Made by a program: the position numbers and the translations under genes. A DNA stretch of 64,000 bases. Origin: Larkinella punicea (GTDB lineage Bacteria; Bacteroidota; Bacteroidia; Cytophagales; Spirosomataceae). How positions within the stretch are numbered: the stretch's first letter is position 1; every line of letters begins with the position of its first letter. Below the pieces are notes generated by a model. It made no database searches. It saw only the letters and a list, made by a program, of their open reading frames with translations, and had not been told where the DNA came from. Shown here piece by piece: positions 8,914-18,182 of this stretch. The DNA is taken from contig NZ_QOWE01000003.1 of NCBI RefSeq assembly GCF_003334855.1, positions 124,001 through 188,000 on the forward strand. Direction: 5' to 3'.

Positions 8914-10047
8914 ATGATCGACTACTCCCAAATTCCCTCGCCCTGTTTTGTACTGGAAGAGGCCAAACTCCGCAACAATTTAAAACTGATCGATAGCGTA
9001 CAGCAACAGGCTGGCGTACAGATTATTCTGGCCCTCAAAGGTTTCTCGATGTACAGTGCTTTCCCATTGGTGAGGCAATACCTGTCGGGCGCCACGGCCA
9101 GTTCACTTAACGAAGTCAAGCTGGTCAACGAATACCTGGGCGTTCAGGCGCACACCTATATTCCGGCCATTCGTGACGACGAATTTGACGAAGTTCTCGA
9201 ACGGAGCAGTCACCTCACGTTCAACTCGCTGAGCCAGTGGGAGCGTTTTAAAAACCGGGCAATCGCATCGGGTGTTTCCTGTGGGATTCGTGTCAATCCA
9301 CAATATTCGGAAGTCGCCACGGATATGTACAATCCCTGTGTGCCCGGTTCGCGGCTGGGCGTAACGCGGAATCTGCTGGGCGACCGGCTGCCGGATGGGA
9401 TGGAGGGGATTCACTTTCATACGCTTTGCGAAAACGACTCCTACACGCTCGAACGCACGCTCGAAGCGCTGGAAAGCCGGTTTAGTGACCTGCTCCACCA
9501 AGCGCGGTGGGTGAACATGGGCGGTGGACACCTGATGACGCGGGAAGGCTACAATACCGAACACCTGATCGGGTTGCTGAAAGCATTTCGGGAAAAATAC
9601 CAGGTCGAAGTCATTCTGGAACCGGGTTCGGCCATCGGCTGGCAGACTGGGGTTCTGGTGTCGTCGGTTCTGGATGTGGTTGATAGCCAGGGAATTCAGG
9701 TGGCCATTCTCGACACTTCCTTTGCCGCCCACATGCCCGACACGCTCGAAATGCCGTATAAACCCCGGATTCTGAATTCGTACCACGAACCCGTTGCCGG
9801 CAAGCCAACCTACCGGTTGGGCGGTATGACCTGTCTGGCGGGTGACTTCATGGGCGATTACAGTTTTGACGAACCGCTCCAGATCGGTGAAAAAGTCATT
9901 TTCGATGACATGATTCACTACACGATGGTGAAAACGAGCACGTTCAACGGCGTAAATCTGCCCGCTATTGGCATCTGGCAGGAAGATGAAACCTTCCGGC
10001 TGGTGAAAACATACGGTTATGAAAGCTTCAAGGATCGGCTGAGTTGA
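8914..10047 (+). CDS. nspC: Carboxynorspermidine decarboxylase
   Basis: NspC is a PLP enzyme of the alanine racemase-fold decarboxylase group. It removes the carboxyl from carboxynorspermidine or carboxyspermidine, the last step of the alternative polyamine route common in Bacteroidota. The protein is 377 residues from ATG 8914. The PLP lysine is Lys42 in ILALKGFSMY, and the family stretches GIRVNPQYSE, FHTLCEN and GGGHLMT are present. A -7-like TATTTTTG lies at 8868-8875. The frame is open upstream, but homology begins at MIDYSQIPSP. The partner dehydrogenase gene is not in the window. Confidence 0.93.
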   Translation: MIDYSQIPSPCFVLEEAKLRNNLKLIDSVQQQAGVQIILALKGFSMYSAFPLVRQYLSGATASSLNEVKLVNEYLGVQAHTYIPAIRDDEFDEVLERSSHLTFNSLSQWERFKNRAIASGVSCGIRVNPQYSEVATDMYNPCVPGSRLGVTRNLLGDRLPDGMEGIHFHTLCENDSYTLERTLEALESRFSDLLHQARWVNMGGGHLMTREGYNTEHLIGLLKAFREKYQVEVILEPGSAIGWQTGVLVSSVLDVVDSQGIQVAILDTSFAAHMPDTLEMPYKPRILNSYHEPVAGKPTYRLGGMTCLAGDFMGDYSFDEPLQIGEKVIFDDMIHYTMVKTSTFNGVNLPAIGIWQEDETFRLVKTYGYESFKDRLS

Positions 10048-10200
10048 GAGAGGGGACCAGAAAGATAAAAACTGATTGTGCCGCTGATCAAAGGATTTAA
10101 CAGATACAGGAAAGTCGTCGATTGCCAGACAAATCTATTGCTGTATTGGGTGTGATTATGAGTGTAATATGTCGTATATTTTCGGCAAAATTAAACACAT

Positions 10201-11412
10201 ATGAACATCCTAAAAAACCTGACCGTTTACGTATTTGTTTTTATCTTATTTCTTTTCGCCGGGTGTTCGGTTGACGATCACCTGCAACCGGTTACCATCA
10301 ACATCAGCGGGCTTTCGTCGCTGACCGGAAACTGGTCATCCCTCGGAATCACTACCCAGGCCGCGATGGAAATTGCGGAGGAAGACATCAATAGCTATTT
10401 TGCGGGTAAAGGCAGCAGCTTCCGGCTCAGCGTTACGGGCTACGACACCCAACTCGAAGCCGAAAAAGCCGTTGGTTTTTTCAACGCAGCGGCTGGTTCC
10501 GGAACCCGTTTTTTTATCGGGCCACAGTCCAGTGCCGAACTGGCCGCCCTGTTGCCCCTCACCAGCGCCAGCAACAGCCTCGTGATCAGCCAGGGCAGTA
10601 CGGCGGGAAGTCTGGCCATTGCCGACGACCCGGTTTTCCGGTTTTGCCCGGCCGACAAAATTGAGGGAGCCGCCATTGCCCAAACCATCTATGAGCAGGG
10701 CATTCGCGGACTGGTGACGATTGCCCGCGATGATGCCGGGAACAAAGGATTGCAAACATCGACCGGTTCTTCATTTTCCACCTTGGGCGGCACGGTTCAG
10801 GCTCTAACACCCTACGGCACGTCGATCAGCGATTTTACGGCGGAAATTGCCGCGATCAAAGCCCAGATTACCGCATTCACCACTACTTACGGTGCTGACA
10901 AAGTCGGCGTTTATCTGGCTTCCTTCGACGAATGTGTCGCCCTGTTCAAGCAGGCGGCTGCGGACCCGGTTCTGAGTTCGGTGCGCTGGTATGGTGGGGA
11001 TGGCGTGGCACTGAGTGCTGCCCTGATCGGCGATCCGGATGCCGCTGATTTTGCGATTAGCACGCAGTTTTTTACGCCCACCTTCGGTTTGCCGGATGCG
11101 TATAAAACCGCCTGGGAGCCACTGATTGCCCGGATAAAAACCAAAACCGGTATCGACGCCGACGCCTTCGGCATTGCGGTGTACGATGCGATGTGGGTTA
11201 TTGCCAAAACGATCGAAGCCAGCAATGGCGTTCCGTCCGACCTCAACGCCCTGGAAAGCCAGTTTGTGACGCAGGCCAATGCGTATGTGGGTGCAACCGG
11301 CCCGACGAATCTCGACACGTTTGGCGACCGGGCCAGCGGCTCATTCGATTATTGGGGCATTGAAAAGGTTGGCAGTGTGTATCAATGGAAACTGGTCGGG
11401 AAATCGAATTGA
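10201..11412 (+). CDS. Periplasmic ligand-binding lipoprotein (branched-chain amino acid-binding-like)
   Basis: A 403-residue protein with a lipoprotein signal peptide ending in LFAGC (Cys22). The rest is a type I periplasmic binding fold like the Leu/Ile/Val-binding proteins and amide receptors (GPQSSAELAALLPL, then a conserved hinge region and AFGIAVYDAMWV near residue 325). It would sit on the inner or outer membrane facing the periplasm and bind a small ligand. No ABC permease or ATPase is adjacent, so it may serve in sensing or with distant transporter genes. The ligand is unknown. Confidence 0.8.
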   Translation: MNILKNLTVYVFVFILFLFAGCSVDDHLQPVTINISGLSSLTGNWSSLGITTQAAMEIAEEDINSYFAGKGSSFRLSVTGYDTQLEAEKAVGFFNAAAGSGTRFFIGPQSSAELAALLPLTSASNSLVISQGSTAGSLAIADDPVFRFCPADKIEGAAIAQTIYEQGIRGLVTIARDDAGNKGLQTSTGSSFSTLGGTVQALTPYGTSISDFTAEIAAIKAQITAFTTTYGADKVGVYLASFDECVALFKQAAADPVLSSVRWYGGDGVALSAALIGDPDAADFAISTQFFTPTFGLPDAYKTAWEPLIARIKTKTGIDADAFGIAVYDAMWVIAKTIEASNGVPSDLNALESQFVTQANAYVGATGPTNLDTFGDRASGSFDYWGIEKVGSVYQWKLVGKSN

Positions 11413-11450
11413 GCAAGTATAATCATAACTTTCAGAAGGTTAAGGCTCGC

Positions 11451-13637
11451 TCATTTGGGTAATGCAAACGCCAGAATGGAACCGGCAGGATTTTCTTTGC
11501 TTCCCCCAACCGAGAGTGCGACAAATTGTCGGTTGCCACTGAAATACGTACAGGAGGTTGCGTTGGCAACACCCGGAAGCGAGGTTTCCCACAGCAGTTT
11601 GCCCGTCGATTTGTCGAAGGCTTTCAGCTTCTGATCCCGGGTTCCGCTGATAAAAACCAGCCCACCGGCGGTGACGATGGGACCGGCGGAGCCTTCCAGT
11701 CCGGTTTCGGGCGCGCCTTTTTCCTGTAATTCCGGATGATTTCCCAGCGGGATCTGCCAGACGTAATCGCCGGTGTTCAGATTAATGGCGTTGAGTGTTC
11801 CCCAGGGCGGTTTGATGGCCGGATGTCCGTTTGGATCCCGGAAATGGCCGTAGGCCGTCAGATTCAGGTATTTATTGGCACCCGCCAGGGTCTGACCGGT
11901 TTCCATTTTGGTGGCTTTACCGGAGTTCTTTTCCCGGTCGAACAGGAAAGCAAGGATGCTCTGTTCCTTCCCTTTGACCACGCTGGCAAACCCCGGCATT
12001 TTGCCGCCACCCTGTTTGATTTTAGCCAGCGCGGCCTCGCGTGTCATTCGGTTTCGGAGGCCGATCAGCGATGGATAGGTGGGTTCGTCGCCATTTTTGT
12101 CTTTTCCGTGGCAGCTCACGCAATACGTCATGTAAAGCGTTTTGCCCTGGGCAAAAACCGTCTGGTCTTTGGCTTCTTTTTCAAGATCGACTTTTTGCAT
12201 CGACTGAATTTCCGGCGAATCGTTCGACTTGACGTACAACACGCTCGTGGCCGGGTCATAGGCTGCACCACCCCATTCGGCACCGCCCCGGGTTCCGGGC
12301 AGCATCAAGGTGCCTTTCAGGTCCGGTGGGGTGAAGAGCCCTTCGTAGCGCATCGACCGGAATTTTTTAACGATGGAATCATGCCCCGCTGTCGAATACC
12401 GGGTTAAATCCGCTTCCGTCATGTGTTGTCGGGCAAACGGTTTGGGTTTCAGCGGAAAAGGCTGCGTGGGCCAGGCTTCTTCGCCAGGGAGGTGAGAAAC
12501 CGGTACTTTCCGTTCTTCAATGGGAAATAACGGTTCCCCGGTTTCCCGGTTGAAAACGAACACAAAACCGTGTTTGGTCACCTGCGCTACGGCGTCTATT
12601 TTTCGGGGCCGACCGTCGGGGCCATCGCGTTCCACCGTGACCAGATTGGGCGGGGCGGGCAGGTCGTAATCCCACAGATCGTGGTGGACGGTTTGGAAAT
12701 GCCAGCGGTATTGGCCGGTTTTGGCATCGAGGGCCACCACACTGTTCCCGTACAGATTTTTGCCTTTTCGGTCGGCACCGTAAAAGTCATAGGAAGGGGA
12801 GCCCAGGGCCAGAAACACCATGCCGCGCCGGGTGTCGACGCTCATGCCCGCCCAGTCGTTGACGCCACCAGCGTATTTATAGGCATCTTTCGGCCAGGTT
12901 TCGTAGCCGGGTTCGCCGGGTAGCGGAATGGTATGAAACGTCCATTCGAGTTTTCCGTTCCGGATGTTGTAGGCCCGGATGTAGCCGGGTTGCGCCCCGT
13001 ACAACTCCGACACTTCGGCTCCCATGATCAGCAAATCCTGGTAGACGATTCCGGGCGATGTTGGTATGACCGAGATGGTTTCGGGGGCATCCCGCAACCC
13101 GACGTTCATGCTCACCTGCCCGTTTTTTCCGAAGCCCGAAACCGGTTTTCCCGTGCGGGCATCCAGCGCGAACAGCACATCGCCACCCGTTACCAGAATC
13201 CGTTTGTCCGCGCCATCTTCCCAATACGTAACGCCCCGGCTGACGCCCCCGCCAAGCCCGCCATCGAACGGATCGAAAGACCACAATTGCTTGCCGGTGG
13301 CGGCATCAACGGCATAAACCCGGTGCCGGGCCGACGTGGCGTATAAAACACCGTCAATAATGATGGGGTTGCACTCACTGCTTCCGGGCCGCGCGCCGAC
13401 TTGGGCGTCGTTCGGGTTAAACGTCCAGGCGAGTTGCAACTGGCTGACGTTGTGGACCGTAATCTGATCCAGTTCGGAATAACTTGTGCTTTCGGCGTCG
13501 GCTTTGTAGAGGCTCCAGGTACGGTTTTTATCGTCGTTCGACTGATAACCCGCCAAGAACAGGAAGGCCGACAAGGCAAGAAAAAAGCCCAGTTTCAGAC
13601 CGAGCCGGTTTTTTAAAAAGAGAGCGAGGTGGCGCAT
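11451..13637 (-). CDS. PQQ-dependent dehydrogenase with inserted cytochrome c domain
   Basis: A 728-residue quinoprotein of the membrane glucose dehydrogenase-like group. Start ATG 13637 gives a membrane anchor or uncleaved signal (about residues 15-31). An eight-bladed propeller follows, with tryptophan-docking repeats such as LWSFDPF and LWETSLPG. A haem c site, CVSCHG, is inserted at about residues 505-510, so electrons from the PQQ-oxidised alcohol or sugar can pass to haem. It acts in the periplasm. No PQQ synthesis genes lie in the window, so cofactor supply is not shown. The substrate cannot be told from sequence alone. Confidence 0.87.
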   Translation of the reverse strand: MRHLALFLKNRLGLKLGFFLALSAFLFLAGYQSNDDKNRTWSLYKADAESTSYSELDQITVHNVSQLQLAWTFNPNDAQVGARPGSSECNPIIIDGVLYATSARHRVYAVDAATGKQLWSFDPFDGGLGGGVSRGVTYWEDGADKRILVTGGDVLFALDARTGKPVSGFGKNGQVSMNVGLRDAPETISVIPTSPGIVYQDLLIMGAEVSELYGAQPGYIRAYNIRNGKLEWTFHTIPLPGEPGYETWPKDAYKYAGGVNDWAGMSVDTRRGMVFLALGSPSYDFYGADRKGKNLYGNSVVALDAKTGQYRWHFQTVHHDLWDYDLPAPPNLVTVERDGPDGRPRKIDAVAQVTKHGFVFVFNRETGEPLFPIEERKVPVSHLPGEEAWPTQPFPLKPKPFARQHMTEADLTRYSTAGHDSIVKKFRSMRYEGLFTPPDLKGTLMLPGTRGGAEWGGAAYDPATSVLYVKSNDSPEIQSMQKVDLEKEAKDQTVFAQGKTLYMTYCVSCHGKDKNGDEPTYPSLIGLRNRMTREAALAKIKQGGGKMPGFASVVKGKEQSILAFLFDREKNSGKATKMETGQTLAGANKYLNLTAYGHFRDPNGHPAIKPPWGTLNAINLNTGDYVWQIPLGNHPELQEKGAPETGLEGSAGPIVTAGGLVFISGTRDQKLKAFDKSTGKLLWETSLPGVANATSCTYFSGNRQFVALSVGGSKENPAGSILAFALPK

Positions 13638-13697
13638 GGAGAGGCTGCGATGAGTTACGGCTTCGTACCATACCCATAAACAAAATGGCACCCCATT

Positions 13698-13979
13698 TTA
13701 CTCGTACGTTTTGGTACGAAGCGTGTCCCGAACTAAAAAATCCGGTTGGATAAGAGGAACATCATCCGGCAAAACCTCCGCTGAAAACCCGAAATCCTGC
13801 ACCAGTGAAATGACGAAACACGGTTCGACCAGACCCGTTGACGAGTGGATGCGCAAAATCCTGTCGCAATCTTCCAGGTCAAAATTGGCGGTATACTGCG
13901 TGAACGTTTGATGGATGAGATCAAGAAGCCGGTTGGCATGCCGGGTGTCCCGCACATTGGTTTTAAAAACTTCTACCAT
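13698..13979 (-). CDS. Conserved hypothetical protein (Bacteroidota)
   Basis: A 93-residue soluble protein from ATG 13979 (seven codons inside the open frame). It starts MVEVFKTNV and has the segment ANFDLEDCDRILRI, which I recall from uncharacterised small proteins of this phylum. The alpha/beta pattern and length suggest a ferredoxin-like or HMA-like fold, but there is no paired-cysteine metal motif. It has no clear partner; it lies between the PQQ dehydrogenase and a reductase gene on the same strand. No function can be assigned. Confidence 0.7.
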   Translation of the reverse strand: MVEVFKTNVRDTRHANRLLDLIHQTFTQYTANFDLEDCDRILRIHSSTGLVEPCFVISLVQDFGFSAEVLPDDVPLIQPDFLVRDTLRTKTYE

Positions 13980-14030
13980 AACACCTGCGGATGGAATCAC
14001 ACTGAAGGGAGCAATAATCCTGCTGAATGC

Positions 14031-14612
14031 CTACCAGGCCGGTTCAGAATGGTAACAAAGAACCACAATGCCGACGTTGCTTACGGTGGTTTTTACCAGT
14101 CTCAGCGTCATTCGGTCGGCCATTTCCTGCCAGATCGGCAGGCCGGTTTTCAGGGCGACAGGATTAATAAAAAGATGATATTCGTCAATCAGATTGTGTT
14201 TAACAAAAGCCGAAACGATGCTGGCTCCTCCGTAAATGATCAGGTCTTTGCCCGGCTGGGTTTTCAACTCGGCCACTTCTTCGACAGGGCTTTTTCGCGT
14301 CAGCCTGGCGTTTTTCCATTCAACCGTTGACAGCGTTGTTGAAAAAACCACTTTTTCGATCTCGTTCATTTGATGAGCAAAGGCCAGATCATCCGGATTG
14401 GCATCGGGGTTGGTAGCGGCATTGGGCCAGTAGTTCGCCATGCCCTCGTAGGTCACGCGCCCAATCAGCATCGTATCGGCGGAGTTGGCGAGATCGGCAG
14501 CATACTGATTCAGTACCGTATCCCAATTCCAGACCATCCAATCCTGTTCGCCTGTTGGTCCGGCCACAAAACCATCGAGGGTCATTTGCATCTGTAATTT
14601 TACCTTTCTCAT
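14031..14612 (-). CDS. Dihydrofolate reductase family protein (RibD C-terminal type)
   Basis: A 193-residue protein of the RibD C-terminal/DHFR superfamily, from ATG 14612. It has KLQMQMTLDGFVAGPTGE at the N-terminus, where true DHFRs bind folate, DTMLIGRVTYEGM in the middle, and DLIIYGGASIVSAF, the NADPH-binding glycine stretch. Such proteins are probably NADPH-dependent reductases of unknown substrate. The next minus-strand gene upstream is a VOC-fold protein, and the two often travel together in small accessory operons. Confidence 0.88.
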   Translation of the reverse strand: MRKVKLQMQMTLDGFVAGPTGEQDWMVWNWDTVLNQYAADLANSADTMLIGRVTYEGMANYWPNAATNPDANPDDLAFAHQMNEIEKVVFSTTLSTVEWKNARLTRKSPVEEVAELKTQPGKDLIIYGGASIVSAFVKHNLIDEYHLFINPVALKTGLPIWQEMADRMTLRLVKTTVSNVGIVVLCYHSEPAW

Positions 14613-14715
14613 CTTTCCGTCGGTCGTCTTGAATACGTGGAACAAAGTCCGGCTTAAAACCGGACTCTGCTGGTTTTTAAAAAGAGGAAGGTTGTTGTTA
14701 CTGTTCAGAAACCGT

Positions 14716-15147
14716 TCAGGCGGCCGGTTTTTCATCAAAACTTACCATCCATTGGATGCCAAAAGGATCGGTTAGCATACCAAAATAGTCCCCCCAGAAT
14801 TCTTTTTTCATCGGTAGCACGGCGACCCCGCCGGCCGAAAGTTTGCTATAGAGTGTGTCAGCTTCATCTTTGCTTTCGGCGTTGATTGAAATATGGAAAT
14901 TGCTTCCCATGCTTACGATATGCCCCATTGATTCCAGGGCATCGGTTGCCATCAGGAGTGTTCCGGGTCCGAGCTGTAACGCAATGTGCATGATTTTTTC
15001 GGCCTCCGTAGCCGATAGTTTTTTGCCTTCGGGTGTATCTTTAAAACGTTGGAGAGCTATAAATTCACCCCCAAATACCGACTTGTAAAAAGTGAACGCT
15101 TCTTCGGTGTTGCCGTTAAAATTCAGATATGGATTAAAAGTTGCCAT
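14716..15147 (-). CDS. VOC (glyoxalase/PhnB-like) fold protein
   Basis: A 143-residue PhnB-type vicinal oxygen chelate protein from ATG 15147; the open frame extends upstream but homology starts at MATFNPYLNFNGN. The stretches EEAFTFYKSVFGG and DPFGIQWMVSF are typical of this family, seen in proteins named after 3-demethylubiquinone methyltransferase or PhnB. Such proteins may bind a metal or a small hydrophobic ligand; the substrate is unknown. It is divergent from a GlxA-type regulator gene starting 138 bases away, which could control it. Confidence 0.87.
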   Translation of the reverse strand: MATFNPYLNFNGNTEEAFTFYKSVFGGEFIALQRFKDTPEGKKLSATEAEKIMHIALQLGPGTLLMATDALESMGHIVSMGSNFHISINAESKDEADTLYSKLSAGGVAVLPMKKEFWGDYFGMLTDPFGIQWMVSFDEKPAA

Positions 15148-15250
15148 CGTTGGAGGGGTTAGATTCGTGCGGTTTTCCTGCCTTGCGTATAGTACAAACG
15201 TACGGGAATGATTTGAGATCGGCAGGGGGTAAACGCGGCAATAAAAGGGG

Positions 15251-15281
15251 TTGATTACGACAATCCCTTTCCTTATTTTTG
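15251..15281 (+). promoter_or_regulatory. Promoter with -7 box 4 nt before the ATG
   Basis: TTG at 15251-15253, a 20-base spacer, and TATTTTTG at 15274-15281 form a good Bacteroidota promoter. The last G is followed by only four bases and then the ATG at 15286. Transcription would begin at or very near the start codon, so the mRNA is probably leaderless. Confidence 0.7.
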
Positions 15282-15285
15282 ACGC

Positions 15286-16266
15286 ATGAAGCATATATCG
15301 ATTTTAGTCCCCAAAGGGGCTATTTTAGGTAGCCTGGAGGGCACCCGCCAGTTGTTTACCCAGGTCAATCAGTTTTTTGCCGCCAAGGGCCAACCGCCTT
15401 TGTTCCGGGTGCAACTGGTCGGTCTGACGAAGGAAACGCCCCTGAGTGGCGGTGCTTTTACGGCCCATGCGGATGCCGTTCTGGCCGACGTGCAGAGGAC
15501 AGATTTGATCGTTATTCCGGCGCTGGATGGCGATCTGCGGCTGGCGATCGAAAAAAACCGGGAGTTCATTCCCTGGATTACCGACCAGTACCGGGGCGGT
15601 TCGGAAGTAGCCAGCCTGTGTCTGGGCGCCTTTTTGCTGGCATCCACCGGTTTGCTGAAAGGACGCCAGTGTGCAACACACTGGCTGGCGACGAACGATT
15701 TCCGGCAGTTGTTTCCCGACGTGAACCTGGTCACCGAGCGGATCATTACCGACGAACTGGGCATCTATTCGAGCGGGGGCGCGTTTTCGTACCTGAATCT
15801 GATTTTGTACCTCATCGAAAAATACGCGGGTCGCGACATTGCGGTGCTGTCGGCCAAAGTCTTTGCCATTGAGATCGACCGGGAAACCCAGTCGCCGTTC
15901 ACGATTTTTCAGGGGCAGAAAGAACACGAAGACGAGCCGGTGAAGAAAGCCCAGGAGTTTATCGAGAAGAATTTTCAGGACAAAATCACGATCGATCAAC
16001 TGGCCGACATGCACGCCCTGGGCCGGCGAAATCTGGAACGGCGGTTTAAGAAAGCCACTTCCAATACCGTCGCCGAATACATCCAGCGGGTGAAAATCGA
16101 AGCGGCCAAGAAAAACCTGGAAATCAGCCAGAAAAACATCAATGAAATCATGTACGACGTGGGCTATTCCGACACCAAAGCCTTCCGGACGATCTTTAAA
16201 AAAATTACCGGCCTGTCGCCCATCGAGTACCGCAATAAATACAACAAAGTTGCCGCCGTTGCCTGA
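15286..16266 (+). CDS. GlxA-family AraC-type transcriptional regulator
   Basis: A 326-residue two-domain regulator. Residues 1 to about 195 form a DJ-1/PfpI (class I glutamine amidotransferase-like) domain, with VASLCLGAFLLAS carrying the cysteine of the nucleophile elbow. Residues about 220-320 form an AraC-type double helix-turn-helix (ITIDQLADMHALGRRNLERRF, then the second helix pair and GLSPIEYR). Members respond to small metabolites and usually control adjacent genes. The divergent VOC and DHFR-like genes are natural targets. The signal is unknown. Confidence 0.9.
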   Translation: MKHISILVPKGAILGSLEGTRQLFTQVNQFFAAKGQPPLFRVQLVGLTKETPLSGGAFTAHADAVLADVQRTDLIVIPALDGDLRLAIEKNREFIPWITDQYRGGSEVASLCLGAFLLASTGLLKGRQCATHWLATNDFRQLFPDVNLVTERIITDELGIYSSGGAFSYLNLILYLIEKYAGRDIAVLSAKVFAIEIDRETQSPFTIFQGQKEHEDEPVKKAQEFIEKNFQDKITIDQLADMHALGRRNLERRFKKATSNTVAEYIQRVKIEAAKKNLEISQKNINEIMYDVGYSDTKAFRTIFKKITGLSPIEYRNKYNKVAAVA

Positions 16267-16391
16267 GCGCACCACGGGCTGACCCTCAATCGATTACTAC
16301 CTGTTCATAACTTTTCCACCCGCTTACCCACCTTTTCTCCGTAACTTTCCGTACCTTTACATCCCGTAACAACCACATTTCGTTTTCAGAC

Positions 16392-18056
16392 ATGGCTTCA
16401 TCCGGTCAGAAAACCGCTAAGTACATTTTCGTTACGGGCGGTGTAACTTCTTCGTTAGGCAAGGGCATTATTGCCTCTTCGCTTGCAAAATTGCTTCAGT
16501 CTCGCGGCCTGTCGGTCACGATTCAAAAGTTTGATCCTTATATCAATATTGACCCCGGTACGCTCAATCCATACGAGCACGGCGAATGCTACGTCACCGA
16601 CGACGGCGCGGAAACCGATCTCGATCTGGGCCACTACGAACGTTTTCTGAACATTCGTACGTCACGCGCCAACAACATCACCACGGGCCGAATCTACAAC
16701 AACGTCATCACCCGCGAACGCAAGGGCGATTTCCTCGGTCGGACGGTACAGGTCGTGCCGCACATTACCGACGAAATCAAACGCAACATCCGGCTGCTGG
16801 GTGAAACCGGCGAGTACGACATCATCATTACCGAAATCGGTGGGTGTGTGGGCGACATCGAATCGCTGCCGTTTGTGGAGGCTGTCCGGCAGTTGAAGTT
16901 TGAACTGGGCGAAAAAGATACGCTTGTCATTCACCTGACGCTGATTCCGTACCTGGCCTCGGCGGGTGAGCTGAAAACCAAACCGACCCAGCACTCCGTT
17001 CGGATGCTGCTCGAAAATGGCGTTCAGCCCGACATCATCGTCTGCCGCACCGAACACCCGCTTCCGCCCGACATTCGCCGGAAAATTGCGCTGTTCTGTA
17101 ACGTTCAAGTCAATTCGGTGATCGAAGCCATCGACGCCGAAACGATTTATGACGTTCCGCTGCTGATGCGGAAAGAAAAGCTCGACCAGCGGGCCTTGTA
17201 TATGCTTGACCTGTATAACGATCAGGACGCCGACCTCGATAGCTGGAAGGAGTTTCTGGGGCACCTCAAAAATCCGACTGATTCGGTTACGATCGGTTTG
17301 GTCGGCAAGTATGTCGAGCTTCGGGACGCCTACAAATCCATCGCCGAGTCGTTTATTCACGCCGGTGCCAAGAACGAATGCAAGGTCAATATCGAATGGA
17401 TTCAGTCCGAAACCCTGGGCGATTTCGATCAGGTCTCGGACCGCCTTCGGGATCTCGACGGTATTCTGGTAGCCCCCGGTTTTGGCGAACGCGGCATCGA
17501 AGGCAAGATCAACGCCATCCGCTTCGCCCGTGAAAATGGGATCCCGTTTTTAGGCATTTGCCTCGGTATGCAGTGTGCCTGCATCGAGTTTGCGCGCAAC
17601 GTTCTGGGGTGGCCGGACGCCCATTCGTCGGAAATGAACCCAAATGCATCGCACCGGGTTATCGACATGATGGAGAGCCAGAAAAAGGTGACCAACAAGG
17701 GCGGTACGATGCGGCTGGGCGCTTATCCCTGCAAAATCAAGAAAGATTCGCTGGCCTCCCAGATTTACGGAAAGTCGCCGATCAGCGAACGGCACCGCCA
17801 CCGGTACGAATTTAACAATGAATTTATCAGCCAGTTTGAGAAAGCCGGGCTGGTGCCAACCGGAATCAACCCGGAAACCGGACTGGTCGAAATTGTGGAG
17901 CTGAAAAACCATCCGTGGTTCGTTGGCGTGCAATTTCACCCCGAATTGAGAAGCACCGTCATGGACCCGCATCCGTTGTTCGTGCATTTCGTGCGGGCGT
18001 CGATGACCCACTCTCAGGAGAAACGCCTGGTCGAGACCACGGCGAGTGTTGGTTAA
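16392..18056 (+). CDS. pyrG: CTP synthase
   Basis: CTP synthase converts UTP to CTP using ATP and glutamine. The 554-residue protein has the N-terminal synthetase domain with its P-loop (SSLGKGIIASSLAK, about residues 20-33) and the IDPGTLNPYEHGE signature. The C-terminal glutaminase domain has nucleophile Cys390 in GICLGMQ and the catalytic His and Glu in VQFHPE. Length and order are canonical. The start at 16392 is supported by alignment of KYIFVTGGVTSS. The gene is followed by a large hairpin and then yidC. Confidence 0.98.
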   Translation: MASSGQKTAKYIFVTGGVTSSLGKGIIASSLAKLLQSRGLSVTIQKFDPYINIDPGTLNPYEHGECYVTDDGAETDLDLGHYERFLNIRTSRANNITTGRIYNNVITRERKGDFLGRTVQVVPHITDEIKRNIRLLGETGEYDIIITEIGGCVGDIESLPFVEAVRQLKFELGEKDTLVIHLTLIPYLASAGELKTKPTQHSVRMLLENGVQPDIIVCRTEHPLPPDIRRKIALFCNVQVNSVIEAIDAETIYDVPLLMRKEKLDQRALYMLDLYNDQDADLDSWKEFLGHLKNPTDSVTIGLVGKYVELRDAYKSIAESFIHAGAKNECKVNIEWIQSETLGDFDQVSDRLRDLDGILVAPGFGERGIEGKINAIRFARENGIPFLGICLGMQCACIEFARNVLGWPDAHSSEMNPNASHRVIDMMESQKKVTNKGGTMRLGAYPCKIKKDSLASQIYGKSPISERHRHRYEFNNEFISQFEKAGLVPTGINPETGLVEIVELKNHPWFVGVQFHPELRSTVMDPHPLFVHFVRASMTHSQEKRLVETTASVG

Positions 18057-18100
18057 GCCTTTGCTTCTCCGTACTTTTGCGGACTACTAGAATTTGAGTG

Positions 18101-18163
18101 AGGTTTAGAGCGTAACCCGGGCCGCCGATGCAGCTTGAAGCGCTCGGGTTACGCTTTAAACCT
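18101..18163. repeat. Inverted repeat, 19-bp arms, between pyrG and yidC
   Basis: Bases 18101-18119 pair with 18145-18163 (core AGCGTAACCCG, one G-T wobble), leaving a 25-base loop. No U-tract follows; an A-run leads to the yidC start 20 bases later. It could end pyrG transcription weakly or lie in the yidC leader. It is one of the long intergenic inverted repeats of this window. Confidence 0.85.
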
Positions 18164-18182
18164 TATGCTTTAAACAAAAAAA

